Below are positions 31,425-39,673 of a stretch of DNA of 64,000 nt, piece by piece. The stretch is from DATMRS01 sp035566015 (lineage in GTDB: Bacteria > Pseudomonadota > Alphaproteobacteria > Sphingomonadales > Sphingomonadaceae): assembly GCA_035566015.1 (NCBI GenBank), contig DATMRS010000005.1, forward strand, positions 183,076 to 247,075. The letters run 5' to 3'. The position numbers were made by a program, and so were the translations under genes. The notes under the pieces were generated by a model. That model saw nothing but the letters and a program-made list of their open reading frames with translations. It was not told where the DNA came from and did not search any database. Numbering within the stretch: the stretch's first letter is position 1; every line of letters begins with the position of its first letter.

Positions 31425-32909
31425 TCAGGCCGATAATTGGTCCGCCGAGGCCCAGAAGCCGTGCACCTGACCGACGATGCGATAGGGCATCTTGATCGTG
31501 GCGACTGGCCCCGCCTCCAGATCGCGCGTATCGACCAGCACGATGTCCGATCGGCCATTCTCGCTCATGCGCGTGACGACGCCGATCAGATAGCCATCGC
31601 CTTCGGGCGCGGTCGGCGTGCGGGGGACGAAGCACATCTCCGACACGTTCGAATCGGGGCCGGGATCATAGACCGACACCTTGCTCGTCTGATGATCGAC
31701 CATCGCCCAACTCGTGCCCGTCGGTCCGGTTTGCAGCAGGAAGCCGTAACGGTAGGGCAGTGTATGGTAGCGGTCATCCTGTCGCGCCAGCACGCCCCTC
31801 ACCTCGGGAAACAGGATTTCCATGTCGAAGCTGTTCGCTGTGCTGTCGGCCAGGTCGACCGAGAAGCGGCGTATCTGGCCCATCGCCTTCATCATGTCGA
31901 ACGGTTCGTGCCGGTTCGGGAAGAAGGGGAACTGATTGCCTTCGGCCCCGTCCATGTCGACGATGATGCGGCTGCCTTCGGACCAGGCACCCATCACATG
32001 CGTGCACATCAGCGTCGGCCCCGGGAACCAGCGCATGTCCTTGCCGTCGCCGCCGCGCTCCATCACGCCGAAATAGCTGGGCTCCTTCGAATCCCAGGAG
32101 AAATGAAGGCCGCCCGCCTTCATCTGCTCCATATCGGCGAGCAGCGGCACGGCGAGGAAGGCAACATGCTTCTCCGTCACCGCGAAATCATGGAGCATGC
32201 AGGCATAGGGTGCTTTCACCCAGGTGTGCCAATTGGCCTTGCCATTCCGGTCAATCGACAGGATCTCGATATCGGTGGTGGCGAGCCCCTTCGACTCATA
32301 GCCGAAGCCGATCAGGTCGCCCGTGCGCGAATCGATCTTCGGATGGGCGGTATAGGTTTCGCCCTCCAGCGCCCCGCCGAAGGTATAGTGGTCGTCGATC
32401 GTCTCCAGCGTGTTCGGGTCGAGCAGGACAGGCGGGCTGTCCTCCTTGAACGCCAGCAGCTTGCCGTGATGCACGAAAATCTGCGTGTTCGCGGTGCCGC
32501 GGCTCAATCCGGCGACCGAGGGATCGTCGGTGAAGGGATTGCGGTACATGCCGAACAGCGAACGACGCGCGGCATGCTGCGCCTTCCAGCGCTGCGTCTG
32601 TACCCAGCGGCTGCGATAATCGACATGCCCGTTCTTGATGCGGAACATGCTGGCATGGCCTTCGCCGTCGAAGCCGATGTCGTGGGCATATTGCGGCGGC
32701 TTGGGATATTGGGGATCGGGGCCGACGCGGAAGAACGCGCCATCGAGTTCGGCCGGGATCGTGCCTTCCACCTCGCAATCATAGATGTCGCCTTCGGCGC
32801 GATAGGCACCGCCGCCAGCGCTGCCGCCCCCCCCGAAAGCCATCGGCTCCTTGGGGAAGAGCAGGCCGTGTTCTACCGTCTCAGCCTGCCCGCTGGGCGC
32901 ATCCGTCAT
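31425..32909 (-). CDS. Carotenoid oxygenase family, lignostilbene dioxygenase-like
   Basis: 494 residues, seven-bladed beta-propeller family. The four iron-binding His are visible at H189 (YTAHPKID), H240 (MLHDFAV), H304 (MCTHVMGAW) and H483 (QVHGFW). The length and the N-terminal IPAELDGAFFRVGPDPQYP fit lignostilbene dioxygenases, which split the central double bond of hydroxystilbenes into two aromatic aldehydes. The aldehyde dehydrogenase at 19940 could oxidise such products. No signal peptide, so cytoplasmic. It lies upstream of the damaged SnoaL gene on the same strand, and a second member of the family lies at 58908-60350; the two differ clearly in sequence. Carotenoid or apocarotenoid substrates cannot be excluded. 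Confidence 0.9.
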   Translation of the reverse strand: MTDAPSGQAETVEHGLLFPKEPMAFGGGGSAGGGAYRAEGDIYDCEVEGTIPAELDGAFFRVGPDPQYPKPPQYAHDIGFDGEGHASMFRIKNGHVDYRSRWVQTQRWKAQHAARRSLFGMYRNPFTDDPSVAGLSRGTANTQIFVHHGKLLAFKEDSPPVLLDPNTLETIDDHYTFGGALEGETYTAHPKIDSRTGDLIGFGYESKGLATTDIEILSIDRNGKANWHTWVKAPYACMLHDFAVTEKHVAFLAVPLLADMEQMKAGGLHFSWDSKEPSYFGVMERGGDGKDMRWFPGPTLMCTHVMGAWSEGSRIIVDMDGAEGNQFPFFPNRHEPFDMMKAMGQIRRFSVDLADSTANSFDMEILFPEVRGVLARQDDRYHTLPYRYGFLLQTGPTGTSWAMVDHQTSKVSVYDPGPDSNVSEMCFVPRTPTAPEGDGYLIGVVTRMSENGRSDIVLVDTRDLEAGPVATIKMPYRIVGQVHGFWASADQLSA

Positions 32910-32994
32910 CGCTCATACCTTCTTCTCGTTCCTCGAATCCGGCGCACCATAAAGCGCATCCGGCGATCGGCATAGGCCGGGAGAAGGTGAAACG

Positions 32995-33023
32995 GCCGCC
33001 TCTCCGTGCATCGGAGAAGCGGC
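32995..33023 (-). terminator. Hairpin after the glycine-zipper gene
   Basis: GCCGC-c-TCTCCG pairs with CGGAGA-a-GCGGC around TGCAT, an 11-bp stem with one mismatch, 40 bases beyond the stop of the minus-strand gene at 33063. On that strand it is followed by GTTTCACC, a poor T tract, so termination is likely only partial. Confidence 0.4.
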
Positions 33024-33062
33024 TACGTTCCAATCAGGAAGAGAGGGAAATCGCCGTCCCGA

Positions 33063-33467
33063 TCAACGGCATTTGACGTCGCCGCGATCGATCTCGCGGC
33101 CCAACAGCGCGCCGCCGCCCGCGCCCAGCAGGGTGCCGAGCGTATCGCCGCCGATCGCGTTGCCGAGCAGGCCGCCCGCCACGCCGCCGATCACCAGGCC
33201 GGTCGTGCCGTCATTGCGTTTGCAATAATAGCGCCCGTCGCCGCCGCGATAGATGCGATCGTGCCGACCCAGGCGGCGCTCGCGGTGGTGGCCGCGGCTG
33301 TTATAATGGCGGGCCGGATCCCAGTTGCTGTTGCGATCGCCCTGCCAGCGATGATCGCGTATACCCCGATCATCCCGATGATGCCGTTGTGCTTCCACCG
33401 CCGTCGGCGCGATGACGGGCGCCGCGACCGTTATCGCCACAAAGGCCGCTATCAGATGCTTCTTCAT
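33063..33467 (-). CDS. Glycine-zipper 2TM-domain protein
   Basis: 134 residues: a signal peptide (MKKHLIAAFVAITVAAPVIA), a central region very rich in Arg, His and Asp, and a C-terminal glycine zipper (LVIGGVAGGLLGNAIGGD, then LGTLLGAGGGALLG) typical of small outer-membrane or periplasmic proteins of the 17 kDa antigen type. A single late Cys (C-terminal VKCR) and one in YYCKRN could pair. AAGGAG stands before the ATG. Such proteins are widespread in alphaproteobacteria and probably envelope-related; no tie to the catabolic genes is seen. Confidence 0.85.
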   Translation of the reverse strand: MKKHLIAAFVAITVAAPVIAPTAVEAQRHHRDDRGIRDHRWQGDRNSNWDPARHYNSRGHHRERRLGRHDRIYRGGDGRYYCKRNDGTTGLVIGGVAGGLLGNAIGGDTLGTLLGAGGGALLGREIDRGDVKCR

Positions 33468-33597
33468 GGCGTTGCTCCTTTTTCAGTATGAGGCCGTAAC
33501 CAACGCTGGACCCCGCAGAAGGTTCAGTCATCCCCGGTAGGTCGACAAGCCGTTCAAGAGCCTTGGGAATGGCGCGAGCGATGCCTATCTTCGCACG

Positions 33598-34038
33598 ATG
33601 CGCATATTCACCATCGGTTACGAAGGCGCGACGCAGGCGGAGGTAATCGGCCGCCTGGTCGATGCCGGCGTCGAACTGCTTGCGGACATCCGCGCGGTGC
33701 CCCTGTCGCGGCGGCCTGGCTTTTCGAAAAATGTCCTCGCCGCCGGCCTGCGTGAAGCGGGGATCGACTATCTGGGCCTGAAGGCGCTCGGTACTCCGCC
33801 CGAGGGGCGGGGGGCGGCGCGCCGGAGAAACCATGCGCTTCTGGCGCAGGTCTATGCGGGACAACTCCAACTGCCGGAGGCGATCGTGGCGGCGGCCCGG
33901 CTGCGCGATCTGGCCGGCGAGCAGCCGACTGCCCTCTTGTGTTTCGAGCGCGATCCGAACGGGTGCCATCGCTCGCTGCTGATCGACGCGATCATGCCCG
34001 ATGCGGAGGTGGAGCATCTGTTTCCACGGGCGGAATAG
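33598..34038 (+). CDS. DUF488-family protein
   Basis: 146 residues starting MRIFTIGYEGATQAEVIGRL, the typical opening of DUF488, with the conserved ADIRAVPLSRRPGFSK segment and the late Cys pair region LLCFERDPNGCHRSLL. The family's biochemical role is unknown; a nucleic-acid or nucleotide-linked function has been suggested from its Cys and Arg pattern. It lies just before the MucR-type regulator, 96 bases from its likely start, on the same strand. Confidence 0.88.
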   Translation: MRIFTIGYEGATQAEVIGRLVDAGVELLADIRAVPLSRRPGFSKNVLAAGLREAGIDYLGLKALGTPPEGRGAARRRNHALLAQVYAGQLQLPEAIVAAARLRDLAGEQPTALLCFERDPNGCHRSLLIDAIMPDAEVEHLFPRAE

Positions 34039-34134
34039 GCCGATGAAATGGGACGACTGCCCGCGGCCCGGGCTTGTCAGAGGCGGAGCGAAGACTATGA
34101 CCACGCGCTTAGGCCAAATCAGGGATTTTGCATT

Positions 34135-35049
34135 GTGACTGCCCACCGCCAGCACGAACTTCTGAGGCTCACGGCGGACCTCGTAATCGCGCATGTCGTC
34201 CATAACGACGTGAATGTCGAAGATTTACCGGCGCTTATCGCCAGTATGCATGAGGGCTTGGCGCGGACGGGTCAGGATGTGGCGGAGGCTGAGCCGCCGG
34301 TTCCGGCGGTCCCGATCCGCTCCTCGATCCGGCCCGATTATCTCGTCTGCCTCGAAGACGGCCGTAAGCTGAAGATGCTCAAGCGCTATCTGATGGCGCG
34401 CTATGGCATGACGCCGGCCGACTATCGCGCGAAATGGGGGCTGCCGGCCGACTATCCAATGGTTGCCCCCAATTATGCGGCGACCCGCCGCGCGCTGGCC
34501 GAAAAGACGGGACTTGGGCGCAAGCCGGCCCTCGCTGTGCAGGCGGCGGCGGAGCCAACGCCCACCCCTGCCCCGGCACCCGAGCCGGTTGTGGCCCCTC
34601 CGGCGGTCGCGGAAACCGCGCCGCCTCGCGCCGGGCCCGCTGTTGCCGAGACGCGGCCGAAGCGCAAGGTGCTAAGGCCGCTCTTCACGCCCTCGCGGGT
34701 AGAAAGTCCGGCGCCGGCGGCTGCCTTGCCCGATCGGGACGCGGTGCCTGATACACCGCTTGCTATCCTCTGCCAGGCGATCATCCATCGCCTGTGCGTG
34801 ATGACGACCTATAACAAGCGCGGCGTTCTGCTTGCGCCGCACATCATCTTCACCCGCCACGATGAGCCCTATTTACGCGCCGTGACGATCGAGCTGGACG
34901 GAAAGCGCCCGCGCGAGGCGAAGCTTGGCACGTTCAAGCTGACCGGACTCGGCCCGATCACCACCACCGCCCGCACCTTCAACCGCTTCGCCGATTTCAA
35001 CCCGGACGACGCGGATTATGCCGGAAAGACCGTCTGCGTCCTGTCCTAG
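34135..35049 (+). CDS. MucR-type regulator fused to a WYL-like domain
   Basis: 304 residues. Residues ~9-125 are a MucR/Ros module: RLTADLVIAHVVHNDVNVED, then YLVCLEDGRKLKMLKRYL and MTPADYRAKWGLPADYPMV. A Pro/Ala-rich linker (~130-205) leads to a C-terminal domain (~208-285: ILCQAIIHRLCVMTTYNKRG, LLAPHIIFTRHDEPYLRAV) that looks like a small WYL-type ligand-sensing domain. The positions that bind zinc in Ros (C-x2-C, H-x3-H) are here C72, D75, Y85 and R89, so zinc binding looks lost. The GTG start is chosen because MucR proteins begin just before LTADLV; an earlier ATG at 34048 adds unlikely sequence. Confidence 0.75.
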   Translation: MTAHRQHELLRLTADLVIAHVVHNDVNVEDLPALIASMHEGLARTGQDVAEAEPPVPAVPIRSSIRPDYLVCLEDGRKLKMLKRYLMARYGMTPADYRAKWGLPADYPMVAPNYAATRRALAEKTGLGRKPALAVQAAAEPTPTPAPAPEPVVAPPAVAETAPPRAGPAVAETRPKRKVLRPLFTPSRVESPAPAAALPDRDAVPDTPLAILCQAIIHRLCVMTTYNKRGVLLAPHIIFTRHDEPYLRAVTIELDGKRPREAKLGTFKLTGLGPITTTARTFNRFADFNPDDADYAGKTVCVLS

Positions 35050-35064
35050 GGCGTGGTCCTGCAC

Positions 35065-35090
35065 TCACTCCGGCGAAAGCCAGAGTCCAT
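35065..35090. repeat. Degenerate REP-like hairpin
   Basis: CTCcGGC-GAAA-GCCaGAG, an imperfect copy of the GGC-GAAA-GCC hairpins found complete at 55472, 63741 and 63811. It lies in the 72-base gap between two converging genes, a usual place for such elements. Confidence 0.4.
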
Positions 35091-35121
35091 GGGCGGCGAG
35101 TCTCTGTGAGACGGGCGACCT

Positions 35122-36054
35122 CTATCGGCCCCCTCGCTGCTCGACCTGCACCGAATCGGCGGGCCACGGCCCCTCGAAGGGGGTGAGCGCGGGGCAGGTC
35201 AGGAGGTCGAGGAGTGGTGTGCCGTCGGCCAGCCGACGAAACAGGCCGGGCGCCATCCAATGCGCGCGGCCGTCGATATTGGGTGCTCCGCGCCGGGCGA
35301 GATGATCGGCGATTACCAGCGTGCGCGTCTCCAGCGAGATGCGGGTGAGGTTCGTATGGTTCGGCACGCCGGCATGGGCGTGCTGGGCGGAGAAGGCGAT
35401 GATCTCGCCCGGCGCGATCGTGACCGGCACGCCCTCGGCGGGGTCGATGTCCTCCATCAGCCGGGGCACCATCGCGCCGGGCTTCAGCGTGCCGGGTTCC
35501 TCGCGCACGCGCCGCATCACCTCGGCCATGTCGAAATCGGCGCTGCTGTTGGCGATCGGCCTGTCCCACAGATGGGGAAAGAAGGCGAAGGTGCGCCCGG
35601 CGCTGATCGGATAGACCGGCGCCCACCAGTTCACCTGCGCATAGAGGTTGGTGCCCCAGCTGTCGCGGTGGAAGCCCACCGTGGCGGTGCTGCGATGCCA
35701 CGGTTGCGGCCGGTCGCCGCGCGGCGGCTGGAAACGCACCAGCAGCCGGTCGCGCGCGACCGCCATCGGATCGAGGCCGATCGCCTCGAACAAGGTGCGC
35801 CAGAGGCGTTTCGCTTCGTTCGCCCGGCTGTAATCGCGTTGCGTGACGGCGATCTTCTCGGCCAGCGCGGCGGGCGCGAAATGGCGGTGGCTTTCGACCG
35901 GAAGGTATGGCGCGAACCGCTCCTCCAGAAAGGCGCGCGTCCAGGCGACGATCGCCGCCATCTCCGGCAGAGCGCGGAAACGGCCGATCGCGCCCGCATA
36001 AAGGGCTTCGTGGAGCCTTTCGGATTCGATCCCGGCGGCGAAGTCCCGGTACAT
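35122..36054 (-). CDS. Phytanoyl-CoA dioxygenase (PhyH)-like Fe(II) oxygenase
   Basis: 310 residues with a PhyH-type iron site: H129-x-D131 in VGFHRDSWG, a distal His at 225 or 227 in FSAQHAHAGV, and the 2-oxoglutarate-binding Arg about ten residues on (NLTRISLETR). This differs from the TauD-type enzymes in the window in the position of the first motif and length of the loop. The family hydroxylates carbon next to carboxyl or other groups on many substrates. It lies 6 bases behind the SnoaL-like gene in a minus-strand unit that includes an SDR and an amidohydrolase, so it probably acts in one pathway with them. Confidence 0.8.
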   Translation of the reverse strand: MYRDFAAGIESERLHEALYAGAIGRFRALPEMAAIVAWTRAFLEERFAPYLPVESHRHFAPAALAEKIAVTQRDYSRANEAKRLWRTLFEAIGLDPMAVARDRLLVRFQPPRGDRPQPWHRSTATVGFHRDSWGTNLYAQVNWWAPVYPISAGRTFAFFPHLWDRPIANSSADFDMAEVMRRVREEPGTLKPGAMVPRLMEDIDPAEGVPVTIAPGEIIAFSAQHAHAGVPNHTNLTRISLETRTLVIADHLARRGAPNIDGRAHWMAPGLFRRLADGTPLLDLLTCPALTPFEGPWPADSVQVEQRGGR

Positions 36055-36060
36055 CGCCGT

Positions 36061-36756
36061 CTAGCGCGGCTCGGGCACGGCGATCGGCTTGCCCGTCACC
36101 GGATGCGTATAATGGAAGGGCATCACCACCGCCTTGGGCCAGCGCGGCGGCGACGGCTCGATCCGGTCGGGCCCCGACGGATTGTCCGGCCAGGTGGCGC
36201 GATGCTCGCTCACCATCAGCGGCTCTTCGGGGGCGTTCGCCCAGCCTTCCTCGAAACGGCATTGATAGACGACGCGATAGCGGAAACGGCTGATCTTCCA
36301 CACGCCGTCCTCTCGCACGAAGCTGTTCTCGTAGATGCCGGCTTCCAGGAATTGCGGCGGGATCGAGGGCGGGGCATCCGTCTTGCTACGATGGACGCCG
36401 CCCTGCATGAAGCAGCGGAAGCGCCCCTCGGCGGTCTTCCGATCGGCCGCGACATGGACGATATCCTGCGCGATGATATGTTCGAACAGCATGCCGTGCG
36501 CGGGGCCGTTCATGCCGCTCGCGCCGCCGTAGAGCCGCCGCGCGCCCGCCTTGCCGTGAAAGACGCCGCCCATGAAATGCAGTTCGGCATCATCGGCGAA
36601 CAGGTCGACGATCTCGTCGAACAGGCATTTGTCCATGAAATAGCCGTAGGCGAACTGGAGGTTGCGCACCGCCAGCACGTCGTCATGCCGACCGACCTCG
36701 TGGGTCAGCGCCTCCAGCTTCGCCTCGATCGCGGCCAGCCGATCGGCATCGCTCAC
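36061..36756 (-). CDS. SnoaL-like (NTF2-fold) protein, paralogue of the 13905 product
   Basis: 231 residues. A coiled-coil-like start (RLAAIEAKLEALTHEVGRHD) precedes a SnoaL-like domain, residues ~25-160: LQFAYGYFMDKCLFDEIVDLF, ELHFMGGVFHGKAGARRLYG, RFRCFMQGGVHRSKT, and a Pro-rich tail ending VMPFHYTHPVTGKPI. The same motif order is in the protein at 13905-14630, so these are recent duplicates or a shared family. The start overlaps the SDR stop (ATGA), which indicates coupled translation in the unit SDR, SnoaL, PhyH. Reaction unknown; a hydratase or isomerase is likely. Confidence 0.85.
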   Translation of the reverse strand: MSDADRLAAIEAKLEALTHEVGRHDDVLAVRNLQFAYGYFMDKCLFDEIVDLFADDAELHFMGGVFHGKAGARRLYGGASGMNGPAHGMLFEHIIAQDIVHVAADRKTAEGRFRCFMQGGVHRSKTDAPPSIPPQFLEAGIYENSFVREDGVWKISRFRYRVVYQCRFEEGWANAPEEPLMVSEHRATWPDNPSGPDRIEPSPPRWPKAVVMPFHYTHPVTGKPIAVPEPR

Positions 36757-37562
36757 GCCGCTTTCTCCTGTTCCGCCTCGCGTACCATGGCGTCGAGATC
36801 GTCGGGCAATTCCATATAACGACCGCTCAGCGCATCAAAGCGGCCGGAGAAAAGATCGACGCAGCGTTGCGCGCAGCGCCCGAGGTCCGCATCGTTGTCG
36901 GGCTTGTCCGCCATCGTTTCGAGGCGGCCCACCATATCGGGCAGCCACTGGCGCGCCTCGGGAGCCATCATCGTCTCGCGCGCGAGATCGGTGAAGACGA
37001 AGCCGGGGTCGATCGCGAAGATCTTCACCGCCTTGTCCTTCAGCTCCGCCGCAGCCTCGGCAACGATCCGCGTCTGGGCGATCTTGCCGGTGCAATAGGC
37101 GCTGAGATGCGGCGCGACGAGGCGGCTGGCGACCGCCGAGACGATGATGATCCGCCCCTTATCGCGCTCCACCATGCCCGGCAGGATGCGGCGCAGGAAC
37201 AGCATCGGCGCGCGGATATGCACCGCCTGCGCGGCCCACCACCGCTCGACGTCCACCTCCCACATCGGGCCATAAGGGCCGCCGAGCCCGGCATTGTTCA
37301 CGAACAGGCTGAGCGGGCCGAAGCGCCGCTCGACGGCGGTGACGGCGCGATCGACGTCGGCGGCGTCGGTCACGTCGCCGACGATGGCGATGGCCTTGCC
37401 GCCGTCCGCCTCGATCCCGGCGGCGACCTCGTCGATCTCGGCCTTGTTGCGCGCCATGATCGCAACCGCCGCGCCCTCGGCCGCCAACCTTGTGGCGATC
37501 GCCCGTCCGAAGCCGCGCCCCGCGCCCGTGACCAATGCGATTTCGCCGTCGAGAGAACCCAT
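36753..37562 (-). CDS. Short-chain dehydrogenase/reductase
   Basis: 269 residues of the classical SDR family: cofactor motif TGAGRGFG (residues 12-19), structural NNAG (89-92), catalytic Ser142 (VVSAVAS region), Tyr156 and Lys160 in YCTGK. The Arg in ARNKAEID just after the second strand suggests NADP(H) preference, tentatively. An upstream in-frame extension is a shadow of the amidohydrolase; the ATG at 37562 behind GGGAAAGG is chosen. It lies between the amidohydrolase and SnoaL genes on the same strand, probably oxidising or reducing a hydroxyl/keto group of the same intermediate. Confidence 0.92.
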   Translation of the reverse strand: MGSLDGEIALVTGAGRGFGRAIATRLAAEGAAVAIMARNKAEIDEVAAGIEADGGKAIAIVGDVTDAADVDRAVTAVERRFGPLSLFVNNAGLGGPYGPMWEVDVERWWAAQAVHIRAPMLFLRRILPGMVERDKGRIIIVSAVASRLVAPHLSAYCTGKIAQTRIVAEAAAELKDKAVKIFAIDPGFVFTDLARETMMAPEARQWLPDMVGRLETMADKPDNDADLGRCAQRCVDLFSGRFDALSGRYMELPDDLDAMVREAEQEKAA

Positions 37563-37632
37563 GCCTTGCCTTTCCCGCTTGATGATGCGGGTCAGACTTG
37601 CGCAGGCCGGCAGTCGTTCGTCAATGCAAGGA

Positions 37633-38775
37633 TTACACCGAGAGGCCGTAGAGCTTGGCGGCGTTGCCCGAGGTGATCTTGTCCCGAAGCTCGGGAGAGA
37701 ATTGCCCCATCTGCTCGGCGATCGTGGCGTGGCTGTTCGGCCAGATGCTGTCGGGGTGCGGATAATCGGACGCCCAGAGCACGTTGTTCTCGCCGTAGAA
37801 GGACAGCAGAGACATGGCGACATGATCCTGCTGGAAGGTCACGTAGATCTGCCGCTTGAAAAGCTCGCTCGGCTTCATCTTCAGCGGGATGCCACCCTTC
37901 GATTCCCAGAACTCCTTCGCCTCCCACAGCCGCCAGTGGCGATAGTCCAGCTCCTGCACCACCCAGGGCAGCCAGCCCATGCCGCTCTCGGCCATCACGA
38001 GCTTCATCTTCGGGTGCCGTTCGAGGATGCCCCAGGCGAACAGGTCGATGAACGGATCAAGGAACTGTTCGACGAAGGCCTTGGTGGCGGCGAAGGTGCC
38101 GCCCGGCGTGCCCGTGGCGGGATCGTCGGCGCGCGGCGCGAAGACCGTCACATGGAAGGACAGGATGATTCCCGTCTCCTCCAGCGCGTTCCAGAAGGGC
38201 TCCCAGCGCTTGTCGTGCAGGCGCGGCTCGGCGCTCGCGATCTGCAGGTTCGCCTGGCGAAACACGCCCATCCTGGCGATGCGGCGCAGCTCCTTTTCCG
38301 CGCCTTCGGGAAATTCGGGCAGCATGGCGACGCCGATCAGCCGGTCGGGCGCGACCGAGCAGAATTCGGCCAGCCAGTCATTATAGGCGCGATAGCAGGC
38401 GTCGCGGAAATCCGGATCGTCGCTCTTGATCGAGGTGACGGGGCCGAACATCACATGGGCATAGACGCCGTCACGGTCCATATCCTCCAGCCGAAGCTCG
38501 GGCACCGCGGGGCGGCGCTGCCCCTCATTGTCGATTCCGGCGCGGATGAAGGCGGTGTAGAGCGGCGGCGGCGCCTTGGGCCTGGCCGGATCGGCGGGGC
38601 GGCCGGACCAGCTTCCCCATACCTCGCCTTCGCAGACCCACACCATGCGGCCGCCGCGTTCTTCGACATGCGGCGCGCGCTCGCGATATTCGGCCGGCAC
38701 GCGCGAGGTCCACAGATCGGCGGGAAGCTGATTGAGATCGATATGATCGTCGCATGAGATAAGCTTGGTCTGCAT
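37633..38775 (-). CDS. Amidohydrolase-family protein (ACMSD-like), paralogue of the 7426 product
   Basis: 380 residues, same plan as the protein at 7426-8592: N-terminal ISCDDHIDLNQLPADLWTS, then VWVCEGEVWGSW, a middle stretch LSFHVTVFAP and the C-terminal WASDYPHPDSIWP. The first metal motif is again D-D-H-x-D, not H-x-H. A strong ribosome site (AGGAGAGGAA) precedes the ATG. It is the second gene behind glycerate kinase and ahead of an SDR, SnoaL and PhyH gene, whereas its paralogue follows a Rieske oxygenase. Hydrolysis or decarboxylation of an aromatic-derived acid is expected. Confidence 0.85.
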   Translation of the reverse strand: MQTKLISCDDHIDLNQLPADLWTSRVPAEYRERAPHVEERGGRMVWVCEGEVWGSWSGRPADPARPKAPPPLYTAFIRAGIDNEGQRRPAVPELRLEDMDRDGVYAHVMFGPVTSIKSDDPDFRDACYRAYNDWLAEFCSVAPDRLIGVAMLPEFPEGAEKELRRIARMGVFRQANLQIASAEPRLHDKRWEPFWNALEETGIILSFHVTVFAPRADDPATGTPGGTFAATKAFVEQFLDPFIDLFAWGILERHPKMKLVMAESGMGWLPWVVQELDYRHWRLWEAKEFWESKGGIPLKMKPSELFKRQIYVTFQQDHVAMSLLSFYGENNVLWASDYPHPDSIWPNSHATIAEQMGQFSPELRDKITSGNAAKLYGLSV

Positions 38776-38779
38776 GGGA

Positions 38780-39673
38780 TTATTCCTCTCCTTCGGAGGT
38801 TCGGGCGTTCGTCAACGTCGAGACGATACGTTGCGTGGGATCGAGCGAAACGAGAATGTCGGCGCGCGTGGGGAGGACGTCGAGCAGGTGCCGCGTCAGC
38901 CGTTCATAATGCATGATGAAGCGGCGCAGCGCGGCGTCGTCCATAAGCCCTTCAGCCGTGTCGCCGACGCGGGCGCGCAGTTTCTCCTCCTGCCGCCGCC
39001 GCCATTGGAACACGCAATCGAAGCCGGGCGCGCGCAGATAGACGAGCAAGGCGATCCGGCCGAACAGCGCGTGATAATCCTCGGCGAGCCGCGCGTTCAC
39101 ATGAGCGCGCCAACGGCCGTCGCTATCTTCCTCGACCTCAATCGTGTTGACGGCGCGGGTGAGCGCGTCGGCCGGCTGCGGCGGCGCGCCGACGCACCAG
39201 CCTTCGAGCAGGACGACCCGCGCGCCACCGGTGAACCGATCCCACTCCCCCTCCGGCGCGCGACGATCGCGGGCCTTGTCGAAGCGCGGGATCGGCACCG
39301 TCTCGCCCGGCGCGGCGGCGAACAGCCGGTCGATCGTCGTCATGCCGAGCGCAACGTCGTGTGTTCCCGGCACGCCGCGTGTCGCGAACAGCGGGTGAAT
39401 GTCGGTCGGCCGCGCTTCTGGATCGAGATAGAGATCGTCGAGCGACAGCACCGCCGTCGGCAATCCTTCCCCGTCGAGCAGGGCGGCGAGGAAGGCCGCC
39501 ATCGTCGATTTGCCGCTGCCTTGCGAGCCGCAGAGGCCGACGAGGATCGGCCCGCCCGCCGCCCGCGCGCGGTGCGCCACCTCGGCTGCGATCGCGCGAT
39601 AGGCGGGAAGCGAGGGGAAGGGGACGGGCAGCCGCATTTCGGCGGCCAGCGCGTCGAGCCGCGCGTCGCTCAC
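38780..39673 (-). CDS. D-glycerate 3-kinase-like P-loop kinase
   Basis: 297 residues. Walker A is GLCGSQGSGKST (residues ~46-57), followed by the family segment SLDDLYLDPEARP and the later GVPGTHDVALG and LLEGWCVGAPP. This pattern matches plant-type D-glycerate kinases and their bacterial relatives. It phosphorylates glycerate to 3-phosphoglycerate, feeding glyoxylate-derived carbon into central metabolism. Its start overlaps the stop of the 2-hydroxyacid dehydrogenase gene by four bases, and that enzyme can supply glycerate or glycolate, so the two form a plausible pair. Pantothenate-kinase-like or uridine-kinase-like identity is less likely. Confidence 0.85.
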   Translation of the reverse strand: MSDARLDALAAEMRLPVPFPSLPAYRAIAAEVAHRARAAGGPILVGLCGSQGSGKSTMAAFLAALLDGEGLPTAVLSLDDLYLDPEARPTDIHPLFATRGVPGTHDVALGMTTIDRLFAAAPGETVPIPRFDKARDRRAPEGEWDRFTGGARVVLLEGWCVGAPPQPADALTRAVNTIEVEEDSDGRWRAHVNARLAEDYHALFGRIALLVYLRAPGFDCVFQWRRRQEEKLRARVGDTAEGLMDDAALRRFIMHYERLTRHLLDVLPTRADILVSLDPTQRIVSTLTNARTSEGEE

